Shown piece after piece: positions 32,622 through 35,890 of a stretch of 35,890 nucleotides of DNA. Every line of letters starts with the position of its first letter. The first letter of the stretch is position 1. Origin of the DNA: Planctomycetota bacterium (GTDB taxonomy: Bacteria; Planctomycetota; Phycisphaerae; Phycisphaerales; Zrk34). The position numbers were made by a program, and so were the translations under genes. The stretch lies in NCBI GenBank assembly GCA_016125255.1, contig WGMD01000023.1, positions 1 to 35,890 on the forward strand, written 5' to 3'. The notes below the pieces were generated by a model. That model ran no database searches. It was not told the DNA's origin and saw only the letters and a list, made by a program, of their open reading frames with translations.

Positions 32622-32640
32622 AGCCGCTTGCGGCTTAGCA
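32622..32640 (+). repeat. Extragenic repeat, copy 2
   Basis: Identical over 19 nt to 18922-18940. It lies directly after the stop codon of the HAD gene, between convergent genes, where the palindrome could also act as a weak terminator. Confidence 0.7.
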
Positions 32641-32656
32641 CTCCCCCGTCTTTTCT

Positions 32657-33949
32657 TCACCGCTTCAAATTCAAGACCCGATCCCCGATATCCCGCCGGA
32701 AAAATCCGCCGTCAAAGTGAATCATGTCGCACGCTGCATTCGCCCGGTCGCGTGCTTCCGCCAGATCGTCGCCGAGCGCGACGATGTTGAGCACGCGTCC
32801 GCCGGCCGTGACGACTTCGCCGTCCTTCTCAGCCGTGCCCGCATGGAAGATGAATACATCCTTGAGCTTCGCCGCTTCGTCGAGTCCGCTGATCGGGATG
32901 CCCTTGCGGTACTCGCCCGGATACCCGCCCGAGCACATCACCACGCAGCACGCCACGCGCCGGTCCCACGACAAATCCACCTCGTCGAGCCGCCCGTCGA
33001 TCACCGCGAGCATCACCTCCAGCAGATCGCCTTTCATGCGCACCATCAGCGGCTGGCACTCCGGATCGCCGAACCGCGTGTTGTACTCGAGCACCTTCGG
33101 CCCCCCCGCCGTCAGCATCAGCCCCGCATACATCACCCCCTTGAACTCGATCTCATCGCGACGCAACGCATCGAGCGTCGGCACCAGAACCTCCCGCTCG
33201 ATCCGTCGCATCATCGCATCGTCCACAATCGGCGTCGGCGTGTAGGCGCCCATGCCGCCCGTGTTCGGCCCCTTGTCTCCTTCGCCGACCTGCTTGTGAT
33301 CCTGCGACGGTTCGAGCACGAAGATGTTCCGCCCGTCGACCAACGCGAGAATCGAAACCTCCTGTCCGACGAGCCGCTCTTCAATGACGCACACGTCGCC
33401 CGACTCGCCGAACTCCTTGTCGATCATGACGCGCTTGACCGCATCGATCGATTCCTCACGATTGGAGCAGACGATGACGCCCTTGCCCTTGGCCAGTCCC
33501 GCCGCTTTCACGACGACCGGTGTCTCGTGTGCTTCAACATACGCCATCGCATCCCGCGCCGACTTGAACACGCGTCCCTCCGCCGTCGGCACCGACGCCT
33601 CACGCATGAGCTTCTTCGACCATGCCTTGTCCGCCTCCAGCTGCGCCGCCGCCTTGCAAGGCCCGAACACCTTCAGCCCCGCCTTCGTCAACATGTCCGC
33701 CAGCCCCGCCGAAAGCGGATCCTCCGGCCCGATCACCACCAGTTCCACTTTGTTCTGCTTGCAGAACCACGCAATCTCATCCACCGACTTCTGATTGATC
33801 TTGTTGATGTCGATCCTGACCGACTGACCGATCGCTTTCGTCCCCGCATTGCCCGGCAGAAAGTAAACCTTCCCGCACTGCTTCGATTGCTTGAGCTTCC
33901 ACCCCAGCACATGCTCGCGCCCGCCGCTGCCGATGATCAATACATTCAT
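32657..33949 (-). CDS. purD: Phosphoribosylamine-glycine ligase (GAR synthetase)
   Basis: This 430-aa ATP-grasp enzyme makes glycinamide ribonucleotide in purine synthesis. Conserved features are VLIIGSGGREHVLGWKL, LPGNAGT, VVIGPEDPLSAGLAD, PVVVKAAGLAKGKGVIV, SQDHKQVGEGDKGPNTGGMG, YAGLMLT and EYNTRFGDPECQ, then the C-terminal domain with GRVLNIVALGDDL. ATG 33949 places the Rossmann motif right at the N terminus; the frame also has a TTG two codons earlier. Confidence 0.97.
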   Translation of the reverse strand: MNVLIIGSGGREHVLGWKLKQSKQCGKVYFLPGNAGTKAIGQSVRIDINKINQKSVDEIAWFCKQNKVELVVIGPEDPLSAGLADMLTKAGLKVFGPCKAAAQLEADKAWSKKLMREASVPTAEGRVFKSARDAMAYVEAHETPVVVKAAGLAKGKGVIVCSNREESIDAVKRVMIDKEFGESGDVCVIEERLVGQEVSILALVDGRNIFVLEPSQDHKQVGEGDKGPNTGGMGAYTPTPIVDDAMMRRIEREVLVPTLDALRRDEIEFKGVMYAGLMLTAGGPKVLEYNTRFGDPECQPLMVRMKGDLLEVMLAVIDGRLDEVDLSWDRRVACCVVMCSGGYPGEYRKGIPISGLDEAAKLKDVFIFHAGTAEKDGEVVTAGGRVLNIVALGDDLAEARDRANAACDMIHFDGGFFRRDIGDRVLNLKR

Positions 33950-34127
33950 GGTCAATCCGTTCCTTGTGAGTCGAAACGGCCCATTCTACGCCCCACCTCC
34001 ACGCCCGCAACCATCACACGCATCAACCGATTCGCGCCGCATCCCCGCGCCATCATCAAGCGCCCCCGCACCGCACTCATCAATATTTGACTTACCCCCC
34101 CCACTCGCTACGATACGACACCCTTGA

Positions 34128-34201
<74 letters not shown>

Positions 34202-34579
34202 CTTTCTGGCCGGTTACAAAACTCACCGGCCCCACGGTAAACGCAGAACGCCGTCGAGAGACCTCGGCGGCGTTTTCGCTTTCTACGCCAGTTTCCGCAA
34301 CGAGTTACGACCTACGGTCGTTCTGCGTCGTGTCTCTGGTTGGCCGGGGTCCATAACCAGACCATCAGTCCTCGCCACCCGATCCGCCAGTTTCGGCCCA
34401 AAGTCTCTCTTAACCGGGCAGAGACATAGGCTCGGGTTATGGGGAGGTTGCGCTCGAAGTGGATGGTGCTGAGTGCGAAATCATGCCCGCCCGGTTATGG
34501 AAAACCGGGACCGCCCGCGCCAGTTCGCATAGGTTACTAATGAGGGGGCTGCATGTTCTCGCCCCGCATTGGAGGCCGC
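34202..34579. other. Intergenic region after tRNA-fMet
   Basis: I see no convincing gene in these 378 nt. They hold a 7-bp inverted repeat (34208-34214 with 34225-34231), the terminator at 34247-34276 and the ribosome site of the next gene. One end of a mobile element may lie here, but no tRNA duplicate is visible inside the window. Confidence 0.5.
34247..34276 (+). terminator. Terminator of tRNA-fMet
   Basis: AACGCCG (34247-34253) pairs with CGGCGTT (34268-34274), with an inner CGAG/CTCG stem, followed by TTTT. Confidence 0.6.
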
Positions 34580-34789
34580 ATGATCTCGACCCGCGATCCG
34601 GAAACCATGACCGAGGAAGAGCGCCGCGACGAGGTCGCCGGCATCCTGGCGGCGGGCCTGCTCCGCCACGTTCGGCAGGCCCAATCGATGCCTTCTGAGG
34701 CCAGCAAAACATCTTCGCCCACGCCGCGAATCGGACTTGATCTTCCTTCGAAAACGAGGCTCAGTGTGGCTCAACGACCCGCCGGTTAA
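34580..34789 (+). CDS. Small protein of the recombinase module
   Basis: This is a 69-aa protein. ATG 34580 is chosen for GGAGG just upstream. The N-terminal half, MISTRDPETMTEEERRDEVA followed by GILAAGLLRHVRQ, is one amphipathic helical unit; the rest is polar. I recall short ORFs of this type ahead of DUF2924 and recombinase genes in planctomycete and proteobacterial elements. Its function is unknown. Confidence 0.65.
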   Translation: MISTRDPETMTEEERRDEVAGILAAGLLRHVRQAQSMPSEASKTSSPTPRIGLDLPSKTRLSVAQRPAG

Positions 34790-34831
34790 CGGGTCGAGTC
34801 TCGGCAACGCATGATGAAAGGAGCCACATTC

Positions 34832-35338
34832 ATGCACGACATCGCGACGCAGCTCGAAGCCTTGGACGACATGACGACCAGCGAACTGGCCGACCTCTAC
34901 CGGGAACTGCACAGCCAGCCCTGCCGGACCCGCCACCGGGCGTACCTCATCCGCAAGAACGCATGGCGCATCCAGGCCAACGCCGAAGGCGACCTGTCGG
35001 AACGCGCCCGCAGGCGGGCCGCCGAGTTGGCCGACGACGCCGACGTGCGGGTGATGGCACCGAAGACCATGATCTGCCCGCCACAGAACGGCGAATCGGT
35101 GACGGTGAACCGCCCAGTCTCAAGAGGCCCCGCCAAACCGACTGACCCGCGCATCCCGCCGCCGGGCACCGCGCTTGTTCGCGAGTACAAGGGGCGCACG
35201 ATCCGGGCCGTGGTTCTCGCGGACGGCCACTTCGAATGTAATGGCGAGCGCTTCCGCACGCTCAGCGCGCTGACAAAGAAGATCACCGGCAGCCACATGA
35301 ACGGGTTCCGGTTCTTCAGACTGGGGGCGCAGCGATGA
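34832..35338 (+). CDS. DUF2924 family protein
   Basis: This is a 168-aa protein. The N-terminal part has [40 protein letters not shown] and [18 protein letters not shown]. The C-terminal part has [40 protein letters not shown] and [14 protein letters not shown]. This is the DUF2924 pattern, which regularly accompanies large serine recombinases and may assist them or bind DNA. ATG 34832 has AAAGGAG upstream. Its stop overlaps the recombinase start as ATGA, so the two are co-translated. Confidence 0.88.
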   Translation: MHDIATQLEALDDMTTSELADLYRELHSQPCRTRHRAYLIRKNAWRIQANAEGDLSERARRRAAELADDADVRVMAPKTMICPPQNGESVTVNRPVSRGPAKPTDPRIPPPGTALVREYKGRTIRAVVLADGHFECNGERFRTLSALTKKITGSHMNGFRFFRLGAQR

Positions 35339-35890
35339 GAAAGAGCCGAGCCAACGGCGTCGCCAAACCGGCCAAGCCGATCACGCGGTGCGCCATCTAC
35401 ACCCGCAAGTCGAGCGAGGATGGCCTGGACCAGGAGTTCAACTCCCTCGACGCGCAGCGAGAGGCGGCTGAGTCGTTCATCGCCAGTCAGAAGGCCGAGG
35501 GGTGGACAGCGCTGCCAAACCGCTACGACGACGGCGGCTACTCCGGCGGCAGCATGGAGCGCCCTGCACTGGACCAGTTGCTGCGGGACATCGATGCGGG
35601 CAAGATCGACTGTGTGGTGGTCTACAAGGTCGACCGGCTGTCGCGATCGCTGATGGACTTCGCCCGCATCATGCAGGTTTTCGAGGCGAAACAGGTCTCG
35701 TTCGTCTCGGTCACGCAGCAGTTCAACACCAGCCACTCGATGGGCCGGCTCACGCTGAACATCCTGCTATCGTTCGCCCAGTTCGAGCGCGAGATCATCG
35801 GCGAACGCATCCGCGACAAGCTCGCCGCGCAGGCGCGCAAGGGCAAGTGGACCGGCGGCGCGCCGGTGCTGGGCTACGACGTGGACCGAA
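35335..35890 (+). CDS. Large serine recombinase, N-terminal part (cut by window end)
   Basis: About 185 residues are visible and the gene continues past the window. The resolvase domain is clear: [12 protein letters not shown] with the catalytic Ser near 26-27, [41 protein letters not shown], and [20 protein letters not shown]. The start of the recombinase domain follows ([16 protein letters not shown]). Such enzymes integrate phages and islands by recombining short attachment sites. It is coupled to the DUF2924 gene upstream. Confidence 0.94.
   Translation, partial: MRKSRANGVAKPAKPITRCAIYTRKSSEDGLDQEFNSLDAQREAAESFIASQKAEGWTALPNRYDDGGYSGGSMERPALDQLLRDIDAGKIDCVVVYKVDRLSRSLMDFARIMQVFEAKQVSFVSVTQQFNTSHSMGRLTLNILLSFAQFEREIIGERIRDKLAAQARKGKWTGGAPVLGYDVDR

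Overview
The window looks like chromosomal DNA from a planctomycete, probably class Phycisphaerae. The reasons are high GC content, a PEP-CTERM protein carrying NxxGxxAF-type repeats, a periplasmic sulfatase, a Rho factor with a long charged N-terminal extension, scattered his genes, and short planctomycete-style extragenic palindromes. The taxonomic call is inferred from gene content only.

Positions 1-2541 hold the most striking locus, a compact type V-F CRISPR system. On the minus strand, in transcription order, it has a 497-aa Cas12f-like nuclease (2541-1048) and a structured RNA that overlaps the end of that gene and reads as a tracrRNA (about 1098-965). A small array follows (907-674) with four 36-nt repeats and three 30-nt spacers. 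One hairpin loop of the putative tracrRNA is complementary to the last 6 nt of the repeat, as in the characterised Cas12f guide RNAs. The array ends exactly where a 3' fragment of a restriction-type DNA methyltransferase begins (673-368). No cas1, cas2 or cas4 is visible.

Positions 2871-10757 are a tRNA-Arg gene plus a 7.8-kb integrated element bounded by a perfect 48-bp direct repeat (2899-2946 and 10710-10757). All its genes are on the minus strand: tyrosine integrase, a hypothetical protein, an AlpA-like regulator, a P4-type primase-helicase, an iteron-bearing candidate origin, a zinc-ribbon protein, a hypothetical protein, an HK97-type major capsid protein and two small proteins. With a capsid gene but no visible portal, terminase or tail genes, it looks like a phage satellite.

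Positions 10776-18846 hold a sulfatase and a HupE/UreJ-type transporter. Next is a minus-strand group with a PaaK-like adenylating enzyme, two FeeM-like N-acyl amino acid synthases, an alpha-oxoamine synthase (BioF family) and an HU-type DNA-binding protein. A small lipoprotein follows. The PaaK-like, FeeM-like and BioF-like enzymes could share acyl/amino-acid chemistry.

Positions 19023-33949 are mostly housekeeping: an MFS transporter divergent from hisD, a PEP-CTERM protein, hisC-hisB, two TPM-domain proteins, a lipoprotein whose leader contains an intrinsic terminator, a DUF4432 (aldose-epimerase-like) protein, rho, coaE, a phosphoglycolate-phosphatase-like HAD protein and purD.

Positions 34128-35890 hold an initiator tRNA-fMet followed by what looks like the start of another mobile element: a small conserved-looking ORF, a DUF2924 protein and a large serine recombinase cut off by the window edge.
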